Origin: Telopea speciosissima
Taxonomy: Eukaryota; Streptophyta; Magnoliopsida; Proteales; Proteaceae
Assembly (NCBI RefSeq): GCF_018873765.1
Contig: NC_057916.1
Span: forward strand, 30,479,501 to 30,543,500
DNA length: 64,000 nt
Direction: 5' to 3'
Below the pieces are notes generated by a model that saw only the letters and a program-made list of their open reading frames with translations, was not told the origin of the DNA and searched no databases. A program made the translations under genes and the position numbers. Of this stretch, positions 21,184 through 33,360 are shown piece by piece (within the stretch, counting starts at the first letter, position 1; the number at the start of each line of letters is the position of its first letter).

Positions 21184-23234
21184 GGGTTAAAGACGCATAC
21201 CCCCTAAAATGCACGCAACAGTCATCATGTTCCCCTAAGGTTCTAATTCCACACGCACCCCTGAAAATTCCGCATACCATACCCCCCTAAAGCCATTTAA
21301 GTCCACACCAGGCATTAAATGCTAGAAAATGACCAAACTACCCTTTCTTCTATCTTTTCTAAAATTTGAAAAGACGTAATTGCCCTGACCTATTTGTTAA
21401 AATTTAAAAAGACCAAAATGCCCTCATCTTCCCCAAATCATCATCTTCTTTTACAATGTAGCTGCCCAATACTACCACCACCACTGCCACCCACCATTAA
21501 GACATCACCACCATGATGCCCCAACTCCAGCACCACCTCCAACTCCTCCACCTCTACCAATTCCACCACCGAGCCCCCCTCTCTTGCCTATTCCTTCGCC
21601 AACTGACAAACAGTAGGAGGAAAAAGACAAAGAAACAAAACCCTTCTCCCCTAGTCCCCTTTCATTCACCCTAAACCTTACTACAACGAAACAGAAACAA
21701 TCCCAGTTTGGGTTTACCCAATTTTTTCTTTAACTCAAAAGAATAAAAAAACTGGAAGATGTGTTATGTGGGGAAAACAACGAAGATCTTCATCTGCATA
21801 ATAGCAGTGCTGGTGATGCTGGGTCTGATTGTAGGCTTTGGAGTATTCCGGCATGGACTCCAGATAACTATTAAAGATATCAGTCTTCCACACTTGACCC
21901 AGTCTACGGCACCTGGTGATAGGGATAAGTCCATTACAATTACTAATCAAGTTGGAGATAAGGATAAGTCCAATATAATTACTGTTCAAGTTGGTGATAA
22001 AGATAAGCTCAATGTAGTTACCACTCAAGATCAGGATTCACAAATAGATCCTAAGCGTTAACAATTATTTCCTTTTTTATCTCCTTGTAACACTCATACA
22101 CCTGTACAAACTCTCTCCTTTATAAATACAATACAATATCAAACCACAAAATCACCGTGGTTACATTCATCCCCAATCTTTGTTATTCTTTTAATAACCA
22201 CAAGTGTAACAGTGAAAGCTGCCATTCCCCCGATCCGGAGCCATTGTTCTCTAACCCCTACAGCGGAGGAAACTGCTGACCTCCCCCATATCCCAACCCG
22301 ATCCCGGCGACAGCGACGGCGACACCTCCTTACAACCCGCCGAGTACAGGGGTAGTCGCTCAAGGCCCTGTGCATTCGCAGCAATCGGATTAATTACTGC
22401 AGGTAGCGTCGATTTACTCTTGTCATCTCAGATTCTCCATCGAGCCTTTTTTCAGTTATCCTCTTACTAGCCCTGTTCTTTTTCTTTTATATTTTTTTCT
22501 CCTTTCTTGTGTTCTGTGTTCATTAATTTTTTAACTCGCATTTCGATGGTTGTGTATAAAAGAAGAAGAAGAGAAAGATGAGAGGTGGGTTCTTATGGGT
22601 TTGAATGGGGGGGTTTTTTTTTTCTCCTCGTCTCTGCAACTTTGCCATCCTTCTCTGTGCTGCATTACACTATTGGAATGGTGGTCGATCGTTTTGTTTA
22701 TAAAATTTACATTCACAATGTACCTGAAGAATTGCTTTAATTAACAATTGGGTTTGATAGAGTTTCGATCTAACACCACATAGGAGTGGAATTGGTAAAG
22801 ATGTCGGTGGAGGAATAGGCAAGGGAGGGAGACTCGGTGATGGAATTGGTAAGGGCGGAGGAATTGGAGGTGGTGCTGGAGGTGGGGCTTTACGGTGGTG
22901 TGGTGCTAATGGTGGGTGGCGGTGATGGTGGTGGTATTGGGTATCTACATTGTAAAAGAAGTTGATGATTTGGAGAAGATGAGGGTATTTTGGTCTTTTC
23001 AAATTTTAGCAAATAGTTCAGGGTAATTAGGTCTTTTCAAATTTTAGAAAAGATAGAAGAAATGACAGTTTGGTCATTTTTTAGCCTTTAACGCCTGATG
23101 TGGACTTAAATGATTTTAGGGGGCAAAGTAGAGGTAGTACGTGGAATTTTCAAAGGGTGCGTGTGGACTTGACAAAACCCTAAGGGGGCATGAGGAATAT
23201 TGGGTGCATCTTAAGGGGTATGCATATTTAACCC
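21184..23234. mobile_element. MULE-like TIR element carrying captured sequence (Pack-MULE candidate)
   Basis: The 2.05-kb insert interrupts the flank that is continuous near 9730 after gene 1. Terminal inverted repeats of about 420 bp (21184-21605 and 22800-23234) share GGGTTAAA..GCATACCCC, CATTTAAGTCCACA, AAATGACCAAACT and CCACCTCCA.. modules in inverse. Insertion was into a T run, so the target duplication cannot be read. The interior carries a 100-residue frame with a membrane segment (21759-22061) and a second exon-like stretch near 22200-22410 that ends in a GT donor-like site. No transposase. Confidence 0.75.
21759..22061 (+). CDS. Small single-pass membrane protein ORF captured in the TIR element
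   Basis: A 100-residue frame starts [11 protein letters not shown] and contains one strong hydrophobic segment at about residues 10-30 ([21 protein letters not shown]). A polar tail follows, with a repeated GDKDKS(N/L) motif at about residues 53-85. The start resembles small plant transmembrane proteins of unknown function as I remember them; I am not sure. A pyrimidine-rich leader precedes it, as in a normal plant transcript. The three similar 'VGDKDK' units look like short internal duplications. It may be a captured 5' exon and not a whole gene. Confidence 0.4.
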   Translation: MCYVGKTTKIFICIIAVLVMLGLIVGFGVFRHGLQITIKDISLPHLTQSTAPGDRDKSITITNQVGDKDKSNIITVQVGDKDKLNVVTTQDQDSQIDPKR

Positions 23235-23490
23235 TTTTTTATTTGGTAGAAGGTTTAATGGGTTCATGAGTACTATTAGTTATAAGGTAGTTCAAAATTA
23301 AAGCAAAAGTATAATGGTAACATCACATTGGTTAAAGGATTGCATGATCATTTTGAGTCAAACCAAGGGTAGTTTGATAACTTCACAATGGTCAAGTGGC
23401 TGCATGGTTACTATGACCTAAAACAAAGGATTTCATGGTCTTTTCATGGGGAAAGGGGTATCATGGTTAAGCAAAGTTTATGGATGCTTA
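23235..23490. other. Resumed duplicated 3' flank of copy 2
   Basis: Colinear with about 9730-9905 after gene 1 (GGTTTAATGGxTTCATGAG, AACCAAGGGTAGTTTG, ACTTCACAATxGTCAAGTGGC). It shows that the duplicated segment extended about 2.5 kb from the gene 1 start. Homology stops near 23450. Confidence 0.75.
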
Positions 23491-23499
23491 TTGGTCTAG

Positions 23500-24190
23500 A
23501 TGTTAGGTGTTGCGTCAGGAAATCTCTGGTAGGTCCTTCGGGTGCCGCAACCTGCAAAAGGACGACAGGGACAAGGGAGAATCGGTCTAGTTCCGGCCTA
23601 GGACTCTCCGATGCCTAAGTTAGATCTTTCTTAGCAACAGATGAATTATTGAAATTCAAGATGAATAACGAGTTAATATACCTGAGTATTTATAGTTGAG
23701 TATGATGGTGTGGAGAGTCCAGTTGGTGATAGGCATCCTTCATGGAAAAGTCTATCACGTAGTTGATTACCTCCTCATGGGAGGTAGAGTTTGGTAGGGA
23801 AGAGGTTTTCTACTAGGTAGATATGCGTTTTCCTCACGTGTTGGATAAGATCCTTGAGGGTTGAGTACGGATAAGGTCACTTCTCTTTGGGATAAGATCC
23901 CTCTAGTGATAAGATGACGTAAACCTCGGTGGTGAGGTCATGGTTGGCCCGTGCGGGGGTCTTGGTCCTTGAGTGACTCGTTGAGTCTCTTCTTTCTGGA
24001 TTAACGAATGAGTCTTGACGTAATCGGGCCTGGGTCATCCTTCTCTTTAGCCAGGCCAAGTGGCAAATCAAGATTGGCCCGTGTATTCTTGGTTTATCAT
24101 GAGGCAAGGCATTAAATTGGAGGGTAAAAATGGGTTTCATGGGGAGGAGAATCCTAGGGGACAAGAGAAGAGAAAGAACGGACTAGAGGA
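23500..24190 (-). mobile_element. Gypsy (Tat-like) LTR remnant
   Basis: The inverted sequence contains the motif GGCATCGGAGAGTCCTAGGC, seen also in the LTRs at 50478-50500 and 59763-59785, and a TATTTATAG-type promoter region near 23690. Boundaries are uncertain. No internal coding region follows, so it is a solo or truncated LTR. Confidence 0.5.
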
Positions 24191-24439
24191 CAGAAAGAAA
24201 CAAAGAAAAGAGCAATTACTATCACTACCCTACACTTAGCCTATATTTACTAAAATTACCCTACCTTAAACTTTTTTTCTAAAACAACCTTGCTTTTAAA
24301 CTTTTACATTTCCTTCTACCCTCATGGTTTTAAATACCTAGATTGCCCTTCCTTTTCACCTAGTAATCTGCTATTCTATTTAACTTACCATTCATTCTTC
24401 TTCTTCTTTTTTTATTTTTTTATTTTTTATGATAAAGAG

Positions 24440-25078
24440 AAATATATTAAAAACTAACTAACCGAAAAATATACAGATTTTTTAGTCTGAGCGTGCCTTG
24501 CTAGATTAAAGGCTATAGCTATACAAAAGTTGTCTTCCTGTCTGTAATAGCATATGTCTTGGGATATATTAGATATATAAGTTAAGTCTTTTATAAGATG
24601 CCAAGGCCAAGGAGATTTGGTTGGACATGGAAGAACATCATTGATCTGTTGATTGGAGCACCACACTTCTTTTATCTTCAACCCCATACTGGTAGCATGG
24701 TCGAGGCCTGACCGGATGCTGATTAGTTCTGGTTCAACATAAGTAGTAGCAGTTATATGTCCTACAGCAAAACATCTAAACTTGCCATCTAACAACAAGA
24801 TATAAGCCCATCCTGACAAAGTTAGTCCAGGTGCATGGTATCTTGCACAGATTAAAATAGGAAAGTTGAGTTTTGGTAATGAAGAGAAGGAATCAAAAGA
24901 TGGACTTACGAAATTCTCCTCAGAACTACAATATACATTATGGAACGAAATTAACGGCGGGGATACTTTCAAATCAGCTAACCACTGTTTAACCTGTTTC
25001 AACACCCAAATTGGATCAAGCTCTTCTGACCCAATGACTACCTTGTTCCTGGTTGTCCAAATAAAGTAACAAGTAATA
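24440..25078 (-). mobile_element. LINE 3' fragment with RNase H domain, nested in the TIR element
   Basis: The minus strand has an open frame starting upstream in the host TIR and continuing ITCYFIWTTRNKVVIGSEE, then GWAYILLLDGKFRCFAVGH, then EPELISIRSGLDHATSMG and KEVWCSNQQIND. This is the order of the RNase H-like domain at the C-terminus of plant LINE polyproteins (catalytic-region E in xxELxxIRxGL). Only this domain remains, as expected for a 5'-truncated LINE. The T-rich left edge (24408-24430) is the remnant of its A tail. Confidence 0.8.
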
Positions 25079-25242
25079 TTTTTTACTATATTTGTCATTC
25101 AAATAGTAAAAAATGAAAGCATCTACCCGCTTCTTCTTTCTCCTGTTTTTTACTCTATTCTTTTTTTTTTTCTTCAAATTTTCTATTTAATTAATTTTTT
25201 ATTCAACATTTCATCCTCATCATTCTTCTTCAAACAGATCAT

Positions 25243-25482
25243 GGTTCTAAGTATCGGTATCGTATTGCCCGTATCGAGCGATACATACCGGTTTTGCTAG
25301 TCACCGATACCGTGCCGATACCATATCGGTAGCATGGTACAAACAAGGGGTACAATGGTCAGAAAACTTATTTTTTAAGGAGATTCAAGGATAATTTTGT
25401 TCGATACAGTCGAGATACCGTATCAGTATCGTATCGATTTTGCAGGTTATCGATACCCGTTCCGATACCGTGAACTAAAACC
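25243..25482. repeat. MITE-like inverted repeat (TATCGGTATCG family)
   Basis: The left end GGTTCTAAGTATCGGTATCG and the complement of the right end (GGTTTTAGTTCACGGTATCGG) form imperfect terminal inverted repeats of about 20-30 bases. The interior is rich in 'CGATACCG' words. Non-coding; nested in the TIR element. CATGG/CCATGG flanks hint at a target duplication. Confidence 0.55.
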
Positions 25483-25581
25483 ATGGAACAATCGACTCTC
25501 TTCAAAGCACCCCACTTCTTCTCTCTCTTCCTCTTTTTATTCAATTTGCCTTTCCATGTTTTTTTATTTTTTATTATCCTA

Positions 25582-25764
<183 letters not shown>

Positions 25765-26206
25765 TCAATTGAGAATCCATGAAAGATGGATCGGTTTCAG
25801 AGAAGGGAACACACCTATAACGGAGACAAAGGAGAAGAACTAGATCACAGTGAGGATCAGGTCGATCTGTTCGAAGAAGAACAATGAGGATGAAATGTTG
25901 AATAAAAAATTAATTAAATAGAAAATTTGAAGAAAAAAAAATCGAATGGAGTAAAAAATGGGAGAAAAGAAGTGGGTGGGCGCTCTCATTTTTTACTATT
26001 TTAATGACAAAAATAGTTAAAAACAGAAGAAGAAAGGTAGGTTAAATAGATTAACAGGTTACTAGGTGAAAAGGAAGGGCAATTTGGGTATTTAAAAACA
26101 TGAGGATTGAAAGAGATGTCAAAGTTTAAAAGCAGGGTAGTTTCAGAAAAAAAGTTTAAGGTACGGTAGTTTTAGTAAATATAGGCTACGTGTAGGGTAG
26201 TGATAG

Positions 26207-26886
26207 TAAAGGGTCGGGCTAGGTTGGGTTGTAACCGGTCAGGCCTAGAATCGGTTGGTCCGATCGGGCACCCGACGGGCTAGGACTCTACACTGTGATT
26301 CTCTGGTCCAGTCTTTAGTCAGGCGAGCTTGGTCGGTTCTGTCAGGCCAAGTCGGGCCCGGAATTGACACCCTACTTAGAACGATTGAGATGCCGAGAAA
26401 AAGATCCAACCTTCAATAAAGAGGGTGTACAAGATTTCATCTCACCCTTTCTCAGTGAACCCCCTGTCCCGAGATCAGATCTGCTACCCACAAGGGATGG
26501 GTGGGGACAGATCTGAACCTTCCATGGGAGTGTGGGACCCGCCTCTAGGGTGTGGGATCCACGCCCCATGGAGGAGTCAGATTTGTTCCCACCCATGACA
26601 GGTGACCCGTCCCTATGTGGGTAGCTGATCCGGATTCCCGGTCCGGTCCCCCCCCCCCCCCCCGCGACGGGAAATCAAGTACGTGGATATGTGAGTTGTC
26701 CCCAGCAAGTGGGTCTGACATCTAATTCGAAGAAAAACTCTGCAATGTTTGGATATTAAGACAAGAAAAGAAGAAGAAATAATCCAAAAAACTTGAATTT
26801 AAGGAGAAAGATAGGTACAATCATTGTGTCATCAATGAATTATCCTATTTATTTAAAAAAAAATGAATTATGCTATTTTGATCATA
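26207..26886. other. Intergenic region with a C16 run
   Basis: No gene. 26215-26370 resembles the low-complexity 'GGTCGG' text of small MITEs. A run of 16 C lies at 26648-26663. Confidence 0.45.
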
Positions 26887-26895
26887 TTATAATTT

Positions 26896-26956
26896 GGGGA
26901 AAGTTTTCATACACGACTGTGTATGGCTGACACAGCCGTGTATGAAAACTTTCCCC
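26896..26956. mobile_element. 61-bp perfect-hairpin MITE with 9-bp target duplication
   Basis: Two exactly complementary 20-base arms (26896-26915 starting GGGGAAAGTTTTC, and 26937-26956) flank a 21-base loop whose CTGTGT/ACACAG ends also pair. The direct repeat TTATAATTT lies immediately outside on both sides (26887-26895, 26957-26965). A 9-bp duplication suggests mobilisation by a Mutator-type transposase. Confidence 0.8.
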
Positions 26957-27110
26957 TTATAATTTTTTTTATTCTTTCTTATAACTTTGTTTTATTTACG
27001 CCAAACATGCACTTGGTCTGTCAATTTTGTACCTAACAGTTCACATGCTCATCCAAACGCACCTAATAAAATAAACAAATAAAGACTAGAGAAAAAAAGC
27101 CACCCGACTG

Positions 27111-28481
27111 GGATCTACATCCTTTACGTCCAAGACCCGTACTTCCATCCTACTTCCATGGTTTCTCAGTACACCACCTGGCATTGCAGCCATCCAACGG
27201 TTTGTAATTGAAAATTTTCAAAAATATTTAAAACTCATGTAAGACCTTTTGAACCAAGTTAAAGACCAAAACAAATATGAATCAACCGGTTCAAACTCAA
27301 TCAAACCGACCCATCAACACTAAAACCATCCATCCCTGACTAGGTTTCAAATCGATTTAGAAACCAAAAAATCCCCAAATGCAGAGCTGAACCTCTCCAT
27401 CGAAGGATACTCCTCTTTCTCGGTTTCATTTGAACTGCCAACGGTACACCGGAAAGCGTAGGGAGAAGGCTCTTCCATGGCTTCCATCGGAAAACTTCCT
27501 TGCTATTGGCTTCTTTGCAAATGGAAAGTCAAGGTTTTGGACTGCCATGGTTTGTTCGAAACATATTTAGGAATACAGTAACCATGAGTAGAATAAGTTC
27601 TCTTAAAACTCAAAGAGAAAACCATAAGAAAATACAGGTTTGTTCTCTCACTGATTGGGTCTTATGCTTAACATGAATTGAAAGCTGAGAAAAATTCCAG
27701 AAAGGGTTGAAACCAAAGTTCTCTGAACTCATAAATGGGAATGGTTTGTATGAAAATTGAAATGTGTGGGTAAGCTAAGCTGACATCCAATCACAAATTA
27801 ATATGACATCCATAGCTTTAGACTACTGGCAACAGAAAATCTTTAATCTAAACTTTCTCCTCATTTTTTTGCTCAAGCTTTTGAGTCTTTTCAACAAATC
27901 AGTAGCAGGAAAGAATCCGCCATTTTCTCTCAGATTTAAGAAAAAAAAACACAAATTTCTCATGAATCGGCTGCAACTCTTCTGTTTTTGTAGATGAATG
28001 ATTCATTCTAATTGCTTCTTTTTTTTTTCTTTCAGAAATCACCTAGCACCAAACCCTAAAATCATTGTTATACTATGTTTCCTTGGGCTTTCATCACGAT
28101 GAAGGAAGAAGAGCAGAAGAGGTTGCAAACGCGGCTTTCGTCGCACCTTGAGAAATGCAATTGCAGATCCGATGGAGAAGCCTTGTAGTAGAGCATCCGA
28201 GAAGGAGGAAGAAGACGATGGCCTCAACTCGATTTGAAACCCTAGGCAAATGAGAGGTTTGGGTTTAGTTTGAGTGAAATGGGTTTGAGTTGATGAGTTG
28301 AACCGGTTGAGTGGGTTTGGTTTGGAGTTCAATGTGGTTCAAATAGGATCTCATGAGGTTTTCAAAATATTTTGAATATATTCAATATCATTCGTTGGAT
28401 GCTGGTGATGCCAGGTGGCGCATTGTGAGCTGCTGGAAGTAGGATGGAAGTGCGAGCTTTGGAAGTAGAGGATGTGGATCC
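27111..28481. mobile_element. Non-autonomous MULE, 1.37 kb, 10-bp target duplication
   Basis: CACCCGACTG occurs at 27101-27110 and 28482-28491. The element ends are GGATCTACATCC and GGATGTGGATCC, exact or near-exact inverse. The inverted repeats extend about 270 bp and include ACTTCCATCCTACTTCCA, GCCACCTGGCAT and AGGTTTCAAATCGA modules in inverse. The interior (27400-28200) has no transposase; it may carry captured sequence, because the minus strand near 28080-28330 is a short open frame. It sits directly upstream of copy 3, so it could affect that promoter. Confidence 0.87.
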
Positions 28482-28579
28482 CACCCGACTGTGCATCTGG
28501 ACATGTACCTGCGTATAACGAGTGCGAGGGGTGTCGATGAAGGAGAAGAAGAGAAAGAAAAAGAAAAAGAGTAAAGAAA

Positions 28580-31500
28580 ATGGTGTCCGTCTCTAATAGT
28601 GGCGAAGTTTCAAGAGGGAGTACTTATGATCGAACAAAAGAGTTGAAGGAATTCGATGAAACTAAGGCTGGCGTGAAGGGACTCGTAGATGCCGGGGTGG
28701 TGAATGTACCCCGTATCTTCTACAATGCCCCTGACGTCCCCCTCCATGAACCAGAAGACTCCATCCACATGAGTAGTCATTTTCCTGTCATAGACTTGAA
28801 GGAATGCATGACTGACAATAAAGATTTAAGTCGGAGGAAGGAAGTGGTCGACCAAGTTAGGAAGGCCTCGAAAACATGGGGTTTCTTCCAAGTGGTGAAT
28901 CATGGGATTGTAGGTCAAACTACGGTCTAGGGATAAAACCATGGTTCCCTAGGGAAACCAATTATAAATCAATTAGGGTATTGCACGCCCTGGGTTAGCC
29001 CATGGTGTCCCATGGGTGAACCCTAGTGCATCCCTGTTAGGGTTTTTCCTTCCCTCATGTGTCCCATGCAATTATGGAACGCAAAAGGGACGGAGAAAAT
29101 CATCTCTAATCCATCACATGGCAAGAGGGATCCATCCCATACTCGAATGTGCAGCGGAAATAAATCGATTAGAGTTTCTTTCGCATCCCATGAATATATA
29201 ATAATTAATAACATGATGAATTAATAAAGAATTGCTAACCTAGTGAACCTCAAGTGTTGCTCCTCCAATAGACAATGACTCTTCCTCTAATGAGCACTCC
29301 AAGTAAACAGATCTGAACCTCCAATGGTGCTACTAAGGTTCTTCAAGCCAATCCCAGATGCTCTCAAATTCTTCAGCACAGATCTAGGGTTTCTCAAACC
29401 CTAACTCTCAATTACAATAGAGAGAAACTAGAAGAAGAAGGAGAGAGATCATAAGAGGCAGAGAGAGAGACCAGAACGGAGGAGAGAGGGGGCCCTGCAA
29501 AAACGTGGAGCACTGCCCCCTTCCTGCGTTTTGGTCCCCTTATATAGAGCTAGGGTTTAATTAAAAACCCTGATAGGATTAGATTAATCCCTGTGAGAGT
29601 CTGACTCTCTCTCTCTTTGTTTGGCTGTTCTGTTTAAACTTAAAGTGCTTCAAAAAGGTGAAGAAGCAGAATCTAATAGGGAAAGTATTAATTAGTTACT
29701 TTATTTAATATTTATGGATAATTATAATTAGCACCATATCCATTAATTAAATAAAGAACCAATTAAATTAGCAAATTCCAAATAACTCCTTATATGATAA
29801 CAAATTATCATATACACCCCCCCCACTAATCAACACCATCATTGTGGAATTTAGGGCATGTACACATGTACCGCCAAACCCCATTCCATAGTACATGTCC
29901 ATATAAGAGCGTATGTGCATCTGATCGGGTCTCGTAAACTCAATAAAACACTTTGTTCAAATAATCATATATAATCTACTATTTTATGTAAAATAGATTT
30001 TTGCAAAACCATTTCCAAAACGGCACTGGATCCAGATTCTGATCCGACCATACACAGACAGTCTCAATCTTGGTGTTCCCCAATCGGGCAGTGGTGACCA
30101 TGTTGGATAACTCCTTCATTCACAAAGTGTTCACGCATTCCCAGAACACCGGCTTTGACTCGCTTAAGTCTCAGTCATTGATAAACCAAAGAATGAGATC
30201 ACACTTTGCAGCGACAGGGTTCTCTCAGGCAAAGGGTGTCGGTGACACATGTCTATCCCTTCCTACATCTGGCAATAATACATGAGAGAATCGACAAAGT
30301 AGATTCTTCATCAATACACACATCAAACATGTGAGTACTCGCATTCGTACACTGACATCACATGTCTAGGCATACCCAATGTGACGACCATATGATAAGG
30401 GTGCACAACCCAAACCCTAGTTGTGACTACCATTTTAAGTAAAACTTACGGACACATAATGCTCAAAAAGTTTATATTGCATGTGATGATATTAAACTAA
30501 AATGTATAAAAATTCAATACAAAGAATAATCGGGTTGAACTGAACCGAACCGGATTGAACCAGACCGAACCAGGTTTGATGGACACACAAATCCAACAGG
30601 GATCCCTGATACCGTATTGGAGGAGATGCTACAAGGCGTTTGAAGTTTCTTAGAACAAGACATCGAGTTGAAGAAACAGCTATTTTCCCAGGATGTCACC
30701 AATAGGAGAGTTGTATACAACAACAATATCGCTCTCTACAACTCTCCCTCTGCCAATTGGAGGGACTCCTTGTACTGCTTCATGTCTCCTCCCCCTATCA
30801 ATCCTGATCAATTGCCTCCAGTATGCAGGTAGGTGTACTGAATTAGTCATTCCCCACCACTATATCAGGATTGCATTAATTGATCGATCTTTCCAACCAA
30901 TTCAAGGGTCTTTTGTTGTCCATCTTCTTTTCTGAGGCAGCAACCTATTTATTCCAAACTTGATATACAGGGTGTATTTTTTTAAGCAACCTTGTGCTTA
31001 AAACCCTAAACCCTAACAAAGATTAGAGATAAGAATGAAAATACTAACTAGTTTGATTAATCTGCTAAAGATATAATGGTGGAGTACAACAAGCAAGTGG
31101 TTAAGATTGGGAATGTTTTGTTTGGGTTACTTTCGAAGGCATTGGGACTAAGCCCCACCACTTGGCAGACATGGGTTGCGTCGACGGGAATGCCTTTCTG
31201 TGTCACTACTACCATGCATGCCCCGAGCCGGAGCTGACCATGGGCACTAGCAAGCATGCCGACAATGATTTCCTAACTGTCCTCCTTCAAGACCAGATCG
31301 GTGGCCTCCAAATTCTTCACCCGAACAAATGGGTAGATGTTCCCCCCACCCCTGGAGCTCTTCTTGTCAACATTGGGGATCTTCTGCAGGCAAGTTTGAT
31401 CTTCCCTTCCCTTCTCTGTCTACATAAAAATAAAAATAAAAATAAAATCCATAAAACCTATTGCAAACTACAAAATTGTTGTGATTCTAATTGATTGATA

Positions 31501-31773
31501 TGTAGATTGTGATTGTGGCAGCTTATATCCAATGATAGGTTCAAGAGTGTTGAACATCGAGTACTAGCCAATAAAAAAGGCCCAAGAGTATCACTGGCAT
31601 GCTTCTTTACTACTTACTGTCGACCATCAGAAAGGATCTATGGGCCGATAACGAAGTTACTATCAGACCACAATCCCCCCATTTACAGAGAAACCATTGC
31701 CAATGAATATATGACATATTCCAATGGAAAGGGACTCAGTGGGATCTCAAAGTTGCTACATTTCAAGCTGTGA
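28580..31773 (+). pseudogene. 2OGD copy 3, pseudogene interrupted by a solo LTR
   Basis: Exon 1 starts at 28580 ([20 protein letters not shown]). It is cut after VVNHGI by the LTR at 28909-30598 and resumes at 30604 within the same codon series, ending at 30828. Further lesions are CGA to TGA at 30641-30643, loss of the intron-1 acceptor (TAG became TAA at 31066-31068) and a one-base loss near 31156 in exon 2. Nine residues between SIHM and FPVIDL are also missing in frame compared with gene 1. Exon 2 (to 31389) keeps KHAD, and exon 3 (31522-31773) is open with VEHRVL and PRVS. The leader before the ATG resembles that of gene 1. Confidence 0.92.
28909..30598. mobile_element. Solo LTR in exon 1 of copy 3
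   Basis: The 1690-base insert starts TGTAGG and ends CCAACA (TG...CA, with the near-inverse TGTxGG), and is flanked by the 5-bp duplication GGGAT (28904-28908, 30599-30603). There is no second LTR, no primer site and no polymerase frame, so it is a solo LTR left by recombination between two LTRs. A T-rich/AG-rich tract and TATATAGAG (29540-29550, TATA-like) lie inside. The termini fit either Copia or Gypsy. Confidence 0.88.
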
Positions 31774-32504
31774 ACTTCAACTTCACATTGGAAATACTGA
31801 TAGCTTATTAATGTTACAAGGTTGGTCTTTGCCAATTTTCATTGCTGGTAGTTTTTGGGGGCATGTTTAGTGAAGTAGTGTTTTAAAAGTTCTCTTTTTT
31901 AGGTAAAAATTGGGGGTTGTGTTCCTGGGGCCAACTGCTTGTTTGCTTTGAAACTTTATGGAGTTGTTTTTTCTCTTCTGATTTCAATGGGAATAATGCA
32001 TATTTTCTATGTTAATGATAAGTAAATTTAATTTCCTTTGAGGTCAAAAACTTTGTAAACATATCACCTCTTATGATGCAATACTAAATCGCGTTGAGGG
32101 AGACATAAGTCATGTATGATAACACTTCTGTTTTTGTGTTTTATTATTTCTGAAAACCCAAAAAAAAAAAAAATTCTGTCAGTTCATTTTTTTTGAATGA
32201 ATCTGCTCAAGAATGAAATGTCTGAGAAGGAGAATAGATTGAGAAGAACAAGAAGAGAAAGAGAAGACAAGAGAGAAGAAGATTGAATTTTCTTACTATT
32301 CTCTTATCATCCTTACAAATGGTATTTATAACAGAGAATCCCTAATAAATGTAATCTTGAAACCATTGAGGAGGCTTCCTCCTTCTAACAACCCGTGCAA
32401 CTTGTTGTCCCACTTGGTGATCAACTTGTTCCACTTGTTATTTTGGCCTTTACTGGGATGGCATTAATTCCACGGTCCAACGGATGGGGTGTTGATGAAA
32501 ATTT

Positions 32505-32545
<41 letters not shown>

Positions 32546-32822
32546 GTAGAGATTTCAAAAAACAAAAATTACTATGCATACAATACAAGATTTGGTCTAG
32601 AAACAAAAGTGTTATATATTAGCAGCGGCCACAAAAAATGATACAATACACATATTATAAAATTTTGATGGAACTAGGATCTTATGAACAAATGCAATAA
32701 TGAATTCAATATTGGGTATGTAGGTTATCTAGAATGTATATGTGGCTCTTTCATCTTTTTGTATACGAACTTCGTTGATTGCATCACTTCAATAGGTGAA
32801 ACCTTTGCTTGAGTAACAAGAA

Positions 32823-32864
<42 letters not shown>

Positions 32865-33119
32865 CTCTCTTTTCTCTAATAGAATAATATTGTGCAAATA
32901 ATGCTTAATACTGCAATTAGGGTTTCAACAAAACTTCTCTTAAATAGAAGTAGCTAGCTTAGGAGATTACAATCTAATGGACTAGAGTGCACCAAGTGGT
33001 GTGTTCCTAAAGGGTAGTCTTTAAGTTGTCCATAATTGCGCAAAAAGGCGACACTACTAAAGGCATAACCTGAAAACCCCCAGTGATAGATATTTTCATT
33101 ACACAAGTGGTCTGGTCCT
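31774..33119. other. Intergenic region with microsatellites
   Basis: No gene. It contains a run of 31 T (32510-32540) and a (CT)18 repeat (32825-32860). Text at 32200-32400 resembles the LTR end of an old retroelement, but I cannot bound it. Confidence 0.45.
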
Positions 33120-33360
33120 AAAGGGTAGTCTTAAAGATTTTGTTGACCAACCTCTAGTAGGTAGCCCCAACATTCTTCAACTCGAACAGCATGACCTTAT
33201 AACAATACTGATTGTCACCTATGAGGAAGGTTGTCTTTTGTATCTCAGGCTCATACATCTTTATCTGATTATAGCCTGAACAAGCATCCATGAAGCATAA
33301 CATGTTATGACCTGTGGTAGTATCAATTAACTTATCAATTCTCGGCAATGGAAAAGTATC
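33120..33360 (-). mobile_element. Gypsy reverse-transcriptase fragment
   Basis: The minus strand encodes FPLPRIDKLIDTTTGHNMLC, then FMDACSGYNQIKMYEPE, TTFLIGD, CYKVMLFELKNVGATY, a stop, and RLVNKIF. This is the core of a Ty3/Gypsy reverse transcriptase just before the YVDD active site (compare 53560-53870). About 75 residues remain; the YVDD motif and flanking domains are absent. Dead fragment. Confidence 0.85.

Noticed and set aside
30070-30285. 71-residue plus-strand frame inside the solo LTR
   Set aside because: Lies entirely within a non-coding LTR bounded by TG...CA and a target duplication; no recognised domain.
32825-32860. (CT)18 repeat as a possible CRISPR or regulatory array
   Set aside because: A simple microsatellite; there are no spacers, and CRISPR arrays do not occur in plant nuclear DNA.
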